64,000 nt of DNA from Epibacterium ulvae (lineage in GTDB: Bacteria > Pseudomonadota > Alphaproteobacteria > Rhodobacterales > Rhodobacteraceae), in contig NZ_FMWG01000011.1 in NCBI RefSeq assembly GCF_900102795.1, forward strand, positions 1 through 64,000. The letters are read 5' to 3'. The position numbers and the translations under genes were made by a program. Numbering within the stretch: position 1 is the stretch's first letter; each line of letters begins with the position of its first letter. Below the pieces are notes generated by a model. The model searched no databases. It saw only the letters and a program-made list of their open reading frames with translations, and was not told where the DNA came from. Below are positions 52,571 to 63,572 of this stretch, piece after piece.

Positions 52571-53629
52571 ATGAAAACTGATATTTTGATCGTCGGCGGC
52601 GGCCTGTCTGGCTTAGCGCTCGCGCAGGGCCTCACAGAACAGCAGCGCGACTTCCAATTGATCGAAGCGCGTGACCGATTTGGGGGGCGCATTCTAAGTA
52701 AGAACTTGGACAACGAAGCTTATGACCTTGGCCCTGCTTGGTTTTGGGAGGGACAACCTCGTATCGCTGCCCTAATTGCGAAACTTGGCCTGTCGCATTT
52801 CGAGCAATATGCAAAAGGCGCCTTAACTTATGAAGACGAAAATGGATATGTCGAACGCGGGCGCGGCTTTTCGTCTATGGCGGGATCATATCGGTTGCAA
52901 GGCGGGCTGAGTGCTCTGGTCTCGGCTCTTGTTGACGCGCTCGCTGCAGACAGGCTGCATCTTTTAACTTCGCTGAGCAAACTCATCAAAACGGAGACGG
53001 GAATAACGGCCCAGACGGCGACGGGAGAGAGCATCACTGCAAATCATGTCGTTCTCGCCCTTCCTCCACGGCTCGCCAGTCAGTTCACTTTCACCCCTGC
53101 CCTTCCGTCAACTGCTCATAAAGCCATGGACAAGATTGCCACCTGGATGGCTGGGCAGGCAAAGGCTGTGGCCGTATATGATACAGCATTCTGGCGTGAA
53201 GAAGGCCTTTCTGGTGATGCGATGAGCCGTCGTGGGCCCATGGTTGAAATTCACGATGCCTCAGGTTCTGCTGCCAAAGAGGATCATGCATTGTTTGGAT
53301 TTATCGGTGTTGCACCGCAGCATCGTACTGATCAAAGCGCGCTAAAAGATGCATTAATCCAGCAACTTACCCGTATTTTTGGTCCAAAAGCCGCCACGCC
53401 CAAAGCGCTTTTTCTGCAAGATTGGGCGTTCGATCCCAATACTTCCACCGCGCTTGACCTGCAGCCTCTTTATGCGCATCCGCATTATGGCATGCCCCCT
53501 GCGTTAGATAATCTTTGGGACGGCGCGTTGGTCTTTAGCGGGACTGAAACTGCGCAAGGGTTTGGTGGCTACATTGAAGGTGCTCTTGAAGCTGCCGAAA
53601 CAACACTTATTCGCCTTTCAGAAAATTAA
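52571..53629 (+). CDS. FAD-dependent amine oxidase-family protein (paralogue of the 8040 gene)
   Basis: A 352-residue flavoprotein with IVGGGLSGLALAQGL (residues 6-20) and FGGR. It is clearly homologous along its length to the protein at 8040-9083: DLGPxWFWxGQ, GLSGDAxSRxGPxxEIHDAS, LQDWAFD, HPHYGMPxAL and WDGALxFxxTETA are shared. It stands alone with its own AGGAG and a terminator, without the SDR partner. Amine or C-C desaturating oxidation is inferred; substrate unknown. Confidence 0.85.
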   Translation: MKTDILIVGGGLSGLALAQGLTEQQRDFQLIEARDRFGGRILSKNLDNEAYDLGPAWFWEGQPRIAALIAKLGLSHFEQYAKGALTYEDENGYVERGRGFSSMAGSYRLQGGLSALVSALVDALAADRLHLLTSLSKLIKTETGITAQTATGESITANHVVLALPPRLASQFTFTPALPSTAHKAMDKIATWMAGQAKAVAVYDTAFWREEGLSGDAMSRRGPMVEIHDASGSAAKEDHALFGFIGVAPQHRTDQSALKDALIQQLTRIFGPKAATPKALFLQDWAFDPNTSTALDLQPLYAHPHYGMPPALDNLWDGALVFSGTETAQGFGGYIEGALEAAETTLIRLSEN

Positions 53630-53653
53630 AAGAGGCCCCCATATGGGAGCCTC
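53624..53653 (-). terminator. Terminator of thiC (minus strand), shared with the convergent oxidase
   Basis: GAGGCTCCCATATGGGGGCCTC (minus strand, 53632-53653) folds into a stem with one mismatch, followed on the minus strand by TTTTAATTTT. It stands just past the thiC stop and between convergent genes. Confidence 0.75.
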
Positions 53654-53664
53654 TCAATGTTAGA

Positions 53665-55715
<2,051 letters not shown>

Positions 55716-55792
55716 TGCCCAAAGTGGTAAACAGGAGATGCCTTTCGGTCAAGCCTGTTAAAAAATTATTTAATAACAATGAAATACGAAAA

Positions 55793-55829
55793 AATAGCAA
55801 AGCCGGCCCCTTTAAAAGGAGCCGGCTTT
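55793..55829 (-). terminator. Terminator after the GMC oxidoreductase gene (minus strand)
   Basis: AAAGCCGGC (55799-55807) and GCCGGCTTT (55821-55829) form a 9-bp stem, followed on the minus strand by TTTGCTATTTTTT. It is 21 bp beyond the stop codon. Confidence 0.82.
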
Positions 55830-55850
55830 AAGCACATAACAGACCTGATA

Positions 55851-57446
55851 TTAGCCAGCAGCCAACATCAGATCGCTGGCCTTTTCACCAATCATGATGG
55901 CTGGAGCATTGGTATTACCCGAAACAATTTCGGGCATGATCGAACAATCTGCCACCCGCAGACCTTTAATCCCATGCACGCGCAGCTGTGCATCAACCAC
56001 TGCATCCTCCCCCTGACCCATCTTACAGGTCCCGGTGGGGTGATATATCGACGCGGTATTGTTGCGCGCCCAGTCCAGCGTCGCGTCATAATCATCCATC
56101 GGCAAATCTGCGTGTGGACGATACTCTTCTGAAATTTTGGACGTCAGCGGCGCATGGCGCGCAATATTACGTGCAATGTTCACACCGGCAACGATGGTCT
56201 GACAGTCCGTTTCGGTCGACAGATAATTCGGAATGATCTTGGGATAGGTACCCGGATCTTTGGAAACGATTCGGATCTCGCCCTTACTTTCCGGGCGCAG
56301 CTGGCACACCGACATTGTGAAAGCTGAAAACGGATCAGCACCCTTACCAGGATTTTCCGCAGAGAGAGGCTGGACGTGGAACTGAATATCCGGTGTTTCC
56401 AGGTCCTCACGGGTTTTCATGAACCCGGTGGCAAGACTTGCCGCCATCGTCATGGGCCCAGCCCGGAACAGCGCATATTTCAGCCCAATCTTCGCCTGTC
56501 CAAACAACGAGGAAACCTCATCATTCAACGTTGGCTCGTTACATTTGTAAACCAGACGCGCCTGCAGGTGGTCCTGCATATTTTTGCCAACACCGTAGAG
56601 ATCTTTTTTGACCTCAATACCGTTTTCCGCCAGCTGCTCTGCTTCACCAATGCCCGACATCATCAGAATCTGCGGAGAATTGATCGCTCCACCAGACAAG
56701 ACAACTTCGCGGTTCGCCTTGACGGTATGCTCATTGCCGCTGCGATCTTTATAGGTGACACCGGTGCAGCGCCCCTCTTCGATCTCAACCCGTTGTACCA
56801 TCGCATGGGTGATGATCTGAAGATTTTCGCGTTTTTTGATGGGATTCAGGTAAGCAACAGCTGAACTACACCGGCGCCCATTCTTGGCTGTCAGCTGGAA
56901 AAAGCCCACGCCTTCCTGACTTGCACCATTGTAATCAGGGTTAAACGGATAGCCTGCAGCTTGCGCAGCTGCGACCCAAGCATCCGTGATAGGCCGCTGG
57001 ATGCGCATGTTGGATACGGACAGCGGGCCGCCGGTGGAATGGAAATCATCGGCACCGCGTTCATTGTTTTCTGCCCGTTTAAAGAGTGGCAGGACATCAT
57101 CCCAGCCCCATCCTTCGTTGCCCATCTGCCGCCAGCGATCATAATCTTGTGATTGCCCGCGTACATACAACAAACCATTCAGCGACGAGGAACCTCCCAA
57201 TACCTTGCCGCGTGGCCATTCAATTGACCGCCCATTCAAACCCGGATCCGGCTCCGTTTTATAGCACCAATCCACCGAAGGATTGTGTATAGTCTTAAAA
57301 TATCCGACCGGAATATGAATCCATGGATTTAAATCACGTCCACCTGCTTCGAGCAGGATAACCTTGTTTTTTGGGTTCTCACTCAGACGATTCGCAAGCA
57401 CACAACCCGCAGAACCCGCTCCTACAACAATAAAATCTGCTTCCAA
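55851..57446 (-). CDS. GMC-family oxidoreductase (choline dehydrogenase-like)
   Basis: A 531-residue FAD enzyme with [15 protein letters not shown] (7-21), the second GMC signature [16 protein letters not shown], catalytic His in [13 protein letters not shown] (about 461-473) and the C-terminal [19 protein letters not shown]. It oxidises an alcohol or polyol to the carbonyl. It is divergent from a TRAP transporter across a 109-bp gap, so it probably acts on the imported solute. Choline dehydrogenase itself is possible but the bet regulators are absent. Confidence 0.85.
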   Translation of the reverse strand: MEADFIVVGAGSAGCVLANRLSENPKNKVILLEAGGRDLNPWIHIPVGYFKTIHNPSVDWCYKTEPDPGLNGRSIEWPRGKVLGGSSSLNGLLYVRGQSQDYDRWRQMGNEGWGWDDVLPLFKRAENNERGADDFHSTGGPLSVSNMRIQRPITDAWVAAAQAAGYPFNPDYNGASQEGVGFFQLTAKNGRRCSSAVAYLNPIKKRENLQIITHAMVQRVEIEEGRCTGVTYKDRSGNEHTVKANREVVLSGGAINSPQILMMSGIGEAEQLAENGIEVKKDLYGVGKNMQDHLQARLVYKCNEPTLNDEVSSLFGQAKIGLKYALFRAGPMTMAASLATGFMKTREDLETPDIQFHVQPLSAENPGKGADPFSAFTMSVCQLRPESKGEIRIVSKDPGTYPKIIPNYLSTETDCQTIVAGVNIARNIARHAPLTSKISEEYRPHADLPMDDYDATLDWARNNTASIYHPTGTCKMGQGEDAVVDAQLRVHGIKGLRVADCSIMPEIVSGNTNAPAIMIGEKASDLMLAAG

Positions 57447-57512
57447 ACCGCTTCCTCCCGTAGTTTCATTGAAAAATACCTATACAGCTCGGTTAAAACA
57501 TACTAGCATTTT

Positions 57513-57531
57513 TTGGAACGAAACGTCTCAA
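57513..57531. promoter_or_regulatory. Imperfect palindrome in the GMC/TRAP divergent promoter
   Basis: TTGGAAC-GAAAC-GTCTCAA pairs at 5 of 7 positions per arm. With the IclR gene at the end of the TRAP operon this is a candidate operator. A second small repeat TTTCATTGAAA lies at 57464-57474. Low certainty. Confidence 0.35.
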
Positions 57532-57555
57532 TAATTGCTATAGGGAGGATGCATA

Positions 57556-58788
57556 ATGGGACTCACTAATAAACTAAGCCAAATTTCACGCCGGGATTTG
57601 TTCCGCGTTGCAGGGACTTACGGGATGAGCTCAACGCTCATGGCCGCGGGAACCTTCGGCGGGGCTATGAGCCTCGGCAACTTGGCAGCAGCGGCAGAAT
57701 CAACCTACGAACGCCGCTTCTCCAAGCCAGCAAAGCACACGCTCAAGTTCGGCGCGTCTGGTTTTAACGCTCGTAACTTGTTGATTGAGCGTGCCGGTGC
57801 ACTCGAATTTGCACGTGACTTGGAAGCACGTACCGATGGTGAAATTCGCATCGAATTCATCGGCGACAACCAGATTTGTGGTCAGCTGTCCTGCGTCGAA
57901 AAGACACAGCAGGGCATCGTCGACATCTATGCGGCGTCAACACAGAACTCTGCAGGTGGTGCACCTTATCTGAACGTTCTGGACTATGCGTTCATGTTCC
58001 CAGGTCGTGCGTCACAGTACCACTTCCTGTACCACCCAAAGAGCCAGGAAATCCTGCGCGACCCGCTGGAAAAACGTCACGGTCTGAAATTCCTGTTCAG
58101 CCACTGTGAACTGCGCGGCATCCAGCTTGGTCTGAAATACAAAGATGCGCCTACCATCACCAAACTGGAACAGCTGTTTGGCACCAAGAACCGCGTAACG
58201 GGCACCCAGCTGGGCCGTATCGCAATGAAGGCTCTGAACCTGAACCCCGTTCCGGTTGCATGGGAAGAAACGCTTGATGGCCTGAAACAAGGTCTGATCG
58301 ACGGTGCGGAAACATGGGCATCTGCTGTGGCCTACGCAAACATGTCACCTGTTGTGTCACAGTCAGTTGACCTGAAGTTCTTCTGCGGCACCGAGCACAC
58401 GTCGATGTCCACTAAGTCTTTCGACAAGCTGGAAGGCTACCTGCAGGATGCGGTTCTCGAATCATCCTACTGGGCACAGACGCACGTTCAGGCTGCAAAC
58501 GAAGCGGCTTTGATCAAAACTGTTGGTTTCTCTGATCCACAGCTGCCGGGCACAATGTTCGTTGAAAACGACGTTCGCCCTGCATTCCTGCCAGACAGCG
58601 AAATCAAAATGGCTGAAGAAATGTGCTCACCTGAGTTCCAACCACAGCTGTGGGAACAGTGGCGTGATCGCCTGAACGGCTGGGCCGGTGGCATCGACAC
58701 CTATCAGGAAATCTACAACATCGCGCGCGAAGTTGACAAAGACATGAAGCCTGAAAATGTTGAGCCACGCCGCTGGTGGAAAGGCTAA
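57556..58788 (+). CDS. TRAP transporter substrate-binding protein (DctP type), Tat-signal-like
   Basis: A 410-residue extracytoplasmic binding protein. The N-terminus SRRDLFRVAG (residues 11-20) then a hydrophobic stretch is a Tat-type signal; export folded with a bound ligand or metal is possible. The body (FGASGFNARNLLIERAGALEFARDLEARTDGEIRIEF, QQGIVDIYAAS, ETWASAV) belongs to the DctP/TakP family. The ATG at 57556 has AGGGAGGATGCAT upstream. A strong hairpin separates it from the permeases. Confidence 0.9.
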   Translation: MGLTNKLSQISRRDLFRVAGTYGMSSTLMAAGTFGGAMSLGNLAAAAESTYERRFSKPAKHTLKFGASGFNARNLLIERAGALEFARDLEARTDGEIRIEFIGDNQICGQLSCVEKTQQGIVDIYAASTQNSAGGAPYLNVLDYAFMFPGRASQYHFLYHPKSQEILRDPLEKRHGLKFLFSHCELRGIQLGLKYKDAPTITKLEQLFGTKNRVTGTQLGRIAMKALNLNPVPVAWEETLDGLKQGLIDGAETWASAVAYANMSPVVSQSVDLKFFCGTEHTSMSTKSFDKLEGYLQDAVLESSYWAQTHVQAANEAALIKTVGFSDPQLPGTMFVENDVRPAFLPDSEIKMAEEMCSPEFQPQLWEQWRDRLNGWAGGIDTYQEIYNIAREVDKDMKPENVEPRRWWKG

Positions 58789-58812
58789 TCATCTGATAAA
58801 CTAAAAAAAATT

Positions 58813-58838
58813 GGGCCGATGCTATTTGGCATCGGCCC
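58813..58838 (+). other. Intra-operon stem-loop between TRAP binding protein and permeases
   Basis: GGGCCGATGC (58813-58822) and GCATCGGCCC (58829-58838), a perfect 10-bp stem with a 6-nt loop, 24 bp after the binding-protein stop. A T-poor tail follows, so it is more a stabilising hairpin or partial terminator than a full stop. Confidence 0.7.
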
Positions 58839-58882
58839 TAGTTGTCTGTTGCAAGCAACAGAATACGGGAGGAGAACTACAT

Positions 58883-59551
58883 ATGTCGATTGTGTCGGAC
58901 GCCGGTGCGATCTTTGCGGCCTTTGCGTCAAATGATGCCTGGGAAATCCGCAACGCGCTGGAAGCAGATGCGGCTTGGTATGTGGGGGCTGTTTTTACAG
59001 CTGTCGCAGGTCTTGCAGTATTGGCAATCTATCGCGCGATTCCACTATTGGATCGTCATCTAGAACGCACCATTATGGTGTCAAGCTATCTGGCCATCGC
59101 CTTCATTATTTTCTGGGGCGTGATTGACCGGTTTGTATTCAAGAATCAGCAACCTTGGTCCACCACCATTCCTCCGCTTCTGTTCATGATTATGGCATGG
59201 TTTGGTGCAGCCTTTAACGTGCGTCTGCGCACGCACCTTAGCTTTTCAGAATTCCGCACCATGATGCCAGCCACGGGTCAGCTTCTTTGCCTGATCCTTG
59301 ATGCCATTTTGTGGTTCACGTTTGCGGTGATTGTTCTGGTGACCACAAGCCGTGTCACCGCATTGTCAGCCTCTAACTTCCAGATCGTTTTGGGCACTGA
59401 CAATATTCTACAATGGTGGTTCCTGATTACCGCGCCGCTGGCTTTTGTCCTGATGTCTGCGCGGATTCTAGAGAACCTTTTCGAAGATATCGGCAACTAC
59501 CGTGCCGGCCGCCAGTTGATCAAACAGGCTGTAATCGGGGGGGACGTTTAA
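58883..59551 (+). CDS. TRAP transporter small permease (DctQ-type)
   Basis: A 222-residue membrane protein with four predicted segments. The central pattern is of the DctQ family (AFIIFWGVIDRFVFKNQQPW, FMIMAWFGAAFNVRLRTHLSFSEF). The ATG at 58883 follows GGGAGGAG. It lies 1 bp before the large permease and forms a heterodimer with it. Confidence 0.9.
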   Translation: MSIVSDAGAIFAAFASNDAWEIRNALEADAAWYVGAVFTAVAGLAVLAIYRAIPLLDRHLERTIMVSSYLAIAFIIFWGVIDRFVFKNQQPWSTTIPPLLFMIMAWFGAAFNVRLRTHLSFSEFRTMMPATGQLLCLILDAILWFTFAVIVLVTTSRVTALSASNFQIVLGTDNILQWWFLITAPLAFVLMSARILENLFEDIGNYRAGRQLIKQAVIGGDV

Positions 59552-60913
59552 ATGACAGATGCAAACTGGATCACGATCATCTCGCTTGGGGTGACGTTCC
59601 TGTTCATGCTCGGCGTGCCTGTGCTTTTGGTCATCGCATATTGGGTGATCGGATGTTCTTCTGTTCTGGGTCTGACCCTCGACAATATGGGCGCAGAACT
59701 TTTGAACGTATTTAACAAGGGCTTTGCCCTTCTTGCGATGCCACTCTTTATTCTGACGGGGGACCTGATTAACCAATCCGGCATTGCCCGACGATTATCG
59801 GATTTCGCCTATGCCTGTCTGGGCTGGATGCGCGGCGGTCTCGCCATGGCATCTTTGGGCGCATGTGGTCTTTTCGCTGCGATTTCAGGCTCTAACTCAG
59901 CAACAACCGCAACCATCGGTTCAATGCTGCACCCTGAAATGGTCAAAGGTGGCTATGATGAGCGTTTCTCAGCGGCAACTGCTGCTGCCGGCGGTACCGT
60001 TGGGATCATTATCCCTCCGTCGATCATCTTCATCGTCTATGGTTTCTTGATGAACCTGCCAATCTCTGACCTCTTTGTTGCGGGTATTCTGCCCGGCACA
60101 ATGATGGTTGTTGGCATGCAGCTCGCCTGCTGGATCATCTGTCGCCGCAACGGCTGGGGCTTCCTGATCCCACTGCAGCTGAACCGCGTTCTGAAAACCG
60201 CATTTGGTGCATGGCTTGGTTTCTTTGCCATCGGTCTGGTTCTTTGGGGTATTTACACTGGTAAGTTCTCACCAACCGAAGCGGCTGGCGTAACTGTGGG
60301 CTTTTGTGTGATTGCAGGTGTTCTGTCTTGGCTTGTCACCAAAATCGTGGGCAACCGTTCAGACAAAACATGGGAAGAAAAATCCTATGCTGAAATGCTG
60401 GTTGTTGAAGGTTTCACCATCCCACAGATCCCATCCATTGTTGTTCGCTCTGCACAGATCTCTGGTATTCTGGCACCGCTGATCGCAATCTCGGTTGTGA
60501 TGCAGCAGATCCTGTCGCTTCTGGGCGCACAGCAGGTTATCGGAGATTTCGTGACCGGCATGGGTGGCTATTACGCGGTTCTGTTGACCTCGATGGTTAT
60601 CGTGTTCTTCTCAGGCATGGTGTTGGAAAGCCTTCCAGTAACGATCATCCTTGCCCCCATCTTGGCGCCAATTGCAGCCTCTGTGGGTGTGGATCCGATC
60701 CACTTCTCGGTGATCTTCCTTGTGGGCGCGTCCATTGGTTTCATCACGCCACCCTACGGTCTAAACCTCTATGTGGCCTCCGGTGTAACAGGTGTTCCCT
60801 ATTTCCGTTTGCTTCGCTATACCGTGCCTTACTTGGCAGCGTTGATCGGAGTTTGGCTCTTGGTCTCGATGGTGCCAGAATTTGCACTTATCTTGTTGCC
60901 AAACGCACAATGA
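59552..60913 (+). CDS. TRAP transporter large permease (DctM-type)
   Basis: A 453-residue permease with about 12 membrane segments and DctM family blocks (ISGSNSATTATIGSMLHPEMVKGGYDERFSAATAAAGGTVGIIIPPSIIFIVYG; FITPPYGLNLYVASGV). It couples a sodium gradient to import of the solute bound by the protein at 57556. It starts directly after the small permease stop and is followed 8 bp later by an IclR regulator. Confidence 0.93.
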   Translation: MTDANWITIISLGVTFLFMLGVPVLLVIAYWVIGCSSVLGLTLDNMGAELLNVFNKGFALLAMPLFILTGDLINQSGIARRLSDFAYACLGWMRGGLAMASLGACGLFAAISGSNSATTATIGSMLHPEMVKGGYDERFSAATAAAGGTVGIIIPPSIIFIVYGFLMNLPISDLFVAGILPGTMMVVGMQLACWIICRRNGWGFLIPLQLNRVLKTAFGAWLGFFAIGLVLWGIYTGKFSPTEAAGVTVGFCVIAGVLSWLVTKIVGNRSDKTWEEKSYAEMLVVEGFTIPQIPSIVVRSAQISGILAPLIAISVVMQQILSLLGAQQVIGDFVTGMGGYYAVLLTSMVIVFFSGMVLESLPVTIILAPILAPIAASVGVDPIHFSVIFLVGASIGFITPPYGLNLYVASGVTGVPYFRLLRYTVPYLAALIGVWLLVSMVPEFALILLPNAQ

Positions 60914-60921
60914 GGGTTTGA

Positions 60922-61695
60922 ATGGCGGATGACGGACTGACCAAAAGACAGGGACAGATACCTACAAACCTGCGTCTGTTGCTGGTCATTGAGGAGGTCG
61001 CCAAAAGAGGCGTCGCCGTAAAACCGTCAGACATGGTGGAAAGCCTTGGCCTGCCCAAGGCGACCATCCACCGCCTTCTTCATACCTGCGAAACCGAAGG
61101 GTTTCTTCAGCGCGACCTTGACGGTCGCGCTTACGGCCCCGGCCCCCGACTGCGCAAGCTGGCCGCCGATACAATGTCATCAGAACATCTGCGCACTGCA
61201 CGTCTCACAGTTCTGAAAGCCGTCGCAGAAGAGCTGGGTGAGACCTGCAACCTCGCGACTCCAGATCGTGAAGGCATGATCTATCTGGACCGGGTCGAAA
61301 CACATTGGCCCCTGCGCATTCAAATGCCCATCGGTACCCAAGTTCCCTTTCACTGCACCGCCAGTGGGAAAATGTATCTCTCGACCCTACGTCCAAATAC
61401 GCTTGAAGCGATTTTGAATGTACGCACGCTTAAAGCTCATACCGATCGTTCAGAAACCAATCCAGCAGCTTTGATGCAAGAAATCGAAACAACACGCATC
61501 CGTGGCTATGCCACCGATGATCAGGAATTTATCGACGGAATGTGCGCCGTTGCCGTTCCGGTTCTGGATACGCAAGGACGGCTGATGGCGACGCTTTCGG
61601 TCCATACCCCAGTTCAGCGCCACACATTACAAGATGTGATCCAATTCCTGCCAATGTTGAAAACAGCGGCTCGGCAGCTTCAAAAACTGAACTGA
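60922..61695 (+). CDS. IclR-family transcriptional regulator
   Basis: A 257-residue regulator. The N-terminal winged helix (LLLVIEEVAKRGVAVKPSDMVESLGLPKATIHRLLHTCETEGFL, about 18-60) and the GAF-like effector domain (FHCTASGKMYL, DDQEFIDGMCAVAVPV) are complete. It is the last gene of the TRAP operon and is the likely regulator of the TRAP and GMC genes. Convergent with the aldolase gene, 12 bp apart. Confidence 0.92.
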   Translation: MADDGLTKRQGQIPTNLRLLLVIEEVAKRGVAVKPSDMVESLGLPKATIHRLLHTCETEGFLQRDLDGRAYGPGPRLRKLAADTMSSEHLRTARLTVLKAVAEELGETCNLATPDREGMIYLDRVETHWPLRIQMPIGTQVPFHCTASGKMYLSTLRPNTLEAILNVRTLKAHTDRSETNPAALMQEIETTRIRGYATDDQEFIDGMCAVAVPVLDTQGRLMATLSVHTPVQRHTLQDVIQFLPMLKTAARQLQKLN

Positions 61696-61707
61696 TACCT
61701 TCGTTTC

Positions 61708-62346
61708 TTACTTTGGAAACGCGGCTTGTATCTTTGCAACCTCACCAGATGTCAGCTTCGTTGGGTGAAATCTGTGCGTCAGAATTGCAAGTTTTGCAGT
61801 CTCTTCCAGCTCTTCCATCGCATAGACGGCAGACCATAAATCCTTGTCTGCAACCACAGGTCCGTGATTGGCCAACAACACGGCCGAGCGGCTTCCGCCC
61901 AGGGCACGCACCGCCTCTCCCATACCAGAATCCCCCGGTAAAAAGAATGGTAGCAGCTTTACCTGCCCCAATCGCATAATCGAATAAGGCGTCAACGGTG
62001 GTAGCACGTCGTCCGGATCAACATCAGGCAGCATCGACAGCGCAACCGAATAGCTAGAATGCAGGTGAACCACCGCGCCCGTGCCTGCGCGTGTGTCATA
62101 AAATGCCGTATGAAGCGGCAGTTCTTTGGTGGGCCGATCCCCTGACAACAGTGTTAGATCGCAATCTAAATGGCTGATACGCTCTGGTTCTAAAAACCCC
62201 ATGCAACTGCCAGTCGGAGTCATCAACAAAGTCCCATCGCTAAGCCGCGCCGATATATTCCCAGAAGAGCCACAGGTTAATCCGCGATCAAACAAAGATT
62301 TCGCCAGCAGGCAAATCTCCTTTCGCACTTTGACGATCTCGCTCAT
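61708..62346 (-). CDS. otnC: Class II aldolase/adducin-family protein, OtnC-like
   Basis: A 212-residue zinc enzyme. GSSGNISARL, VHLHSSYS (His-x-His) and ANHGP are the family metal and substrate motifs. In the OtnK/OtnC pair OtnC decarboxylates 3-oxo-tetronate 4-phosphate to dihydroxyacetone phosphate. The overlap with the OtnK gene (ATGA) supports this over fuculose-phosphate aldolase. Confidence 0.85.
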   Translation of the reverse strand: MSEIVKVRKEICLLAKSLFDRGLTCGSSGNISARLSDGTLLMTPTGSCMGFLEPERISHLDCDLTLLSGDRPTKELPLHTAFYDTRAGTGAVVHLHSSYSVALSMLPDVDPDDVLPPLTPYSIMRLGQVKLLPFFLPGDSGMGEAVRALGGSRSAVLLANHGPVVADKDLWSAVYAMEELEETAKLAILTHRFHPTKLTSGEVAKIQAAFPK

Positions 62347-63572
62347 TGTGCGATCTCCATGCGCTGCAACGCCTGCGCAAAGAAATCAGGCCCGCCAAAA
62401 TTTCCAGATTTGAGGGCAAGCGCGACTGGGCGCTCTTTCAACAAACGCAGCACAGGAACCCCCGCCGCAAGACGCGGCCCGATTTCCAATTGATACGCTT
62501 TCAATCCCTGCACGGCCGCCCCTGAGGTCTCTCCCCCCGCAACCACAATCCTTTGAACGCCTGCTTCCGCCAATTGTCCAGCCAACTCACGAAATACACC
62601 TTCGATAGCCTCAGCCGCCTGCCCTTGGCCATACTGAAGCTGGGCCGCGCGCACAATTTCTGGATCCGCCGAAGAATAGACCAGCGGAGCAACCTCTTGA
62701 TCTAAAATCCAATTCACAAGGTTCCCAATCCGGATCTCTCCCGACATTGCCTGCGCGGCGGTAATTTCAACAGAAGGTGCGATCATCTTGTATCGCTCAA
62801 CTTGCGCACGAGTCGCCTGACTGCACGAACCCGATAAAATAACCCCGGGGCCGGTGACCGCGGCCCAATGTGGGGTGCGCGCAGAGGCGCCGAAATTGGC
62901 AGGCAAGCCCAAAGCGATGCCCGATCCGCCACAAATCAGCGGCGCGCCCGCTGCAGCCCGCCCCAATATCTTCAAATCTTCGTCTTGGGTCGCATCCACA
63001 ATCACATGACCTGTTGGAGGAAGGGCCGCACGCAGGGCATCCGCACCCTGCTGAACAACTTGTGCCGAAACATGTGACACCTGACATTGTGATTGCGCCG
63101 CCAGAACACGACGCAAATCTGCATCCCGCATCGGCGTCAACGGATGGTCTTTCATACCGCTTTCGCTCAGCAGCATATCATTTACAAACAAATGTCCCTG
63201 ATAAACGCTACGCCCGTTTTCGGGAAATGCAGGACAGACCATCACTGGCCCTGCATTCAGCTGCGCACTCAGCGCATCCAAAACCGGACCAATATTGCCC
63301 TCGGCGGTACTGTCAAAGGTGGAACATACTTTGAAAACAATCTGCGCAGCGCCCTGCGCACGCAACCAGGCACAGGCTGCTAAACTGTCATCAACCGCTT
63401 CCTGCACCGAGGCAGTTCGTGATTTCAATGCAATCACAGCCGCGCCCAGATCAGGGTCAGCCTCCCCTTTGGGAACATCGATGAACTGATGCACCGTCAT
63501 CCCCGCTTCGGCCAGTGTTAGGGCAATATCTGAAGCCCCAGTGAAATCATCTGCGATGACACCAATTTTCAT
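62343..63572 (-). CDS. otnK: Four-carbon acid sugar kinase, OtnK-like
   Basis: A 409-residue DUF1537 kinase. The N-terminus IGVIADDFTGASDIALTLAEAGMTV and C-terminal VAGGETSGAAVQGL match the 3-oxo-tetronate 4-kinase family. It phosphorylates oxidised threonate or erythronate at C4. The expected upstream dehydrogenase (LtnD/DenD) and isomerase are not in the window but may lie past the right edge. Coupled to OtnC and to the MBL gene by ATGA overlaps. Confidence 0.88.
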   Translation of the reverse strand: MKIGVIADDFTGASDIALTLAEAGMTVHQFIDVPKGEADPDLGAAVIALKSRTASVQEAVDDSLAACAWLRAQGAAQIVFKVCSTFDSTAEGNIGPVLDALSAQLNAGPVMVCPAFPENGRSVYQGHLFVNDMLLSESGMKDHPLTPMRDADLRRVLAAQSQCQVSHVSAQVVQQGADALRAALPPTGHVIVDATQDEDLKILGRAAAGAPLICGGSGIALGLPANFGASARTPHWAAVTGPGVILSGSCSQATRAQVERYKMIAPSVEITAAQAMSGEIRIGNLVNWILDQEVAPLVYSSADPEIVRAAQLQYGQGQAAEAIEGVFRELAGQLAEAGVQRIVVAGGETSGAAVQGLKAYQLEIGPRLAAGVPVLRLLKERPVALALKSGNFGGPDFFAQALQRMEIAQ

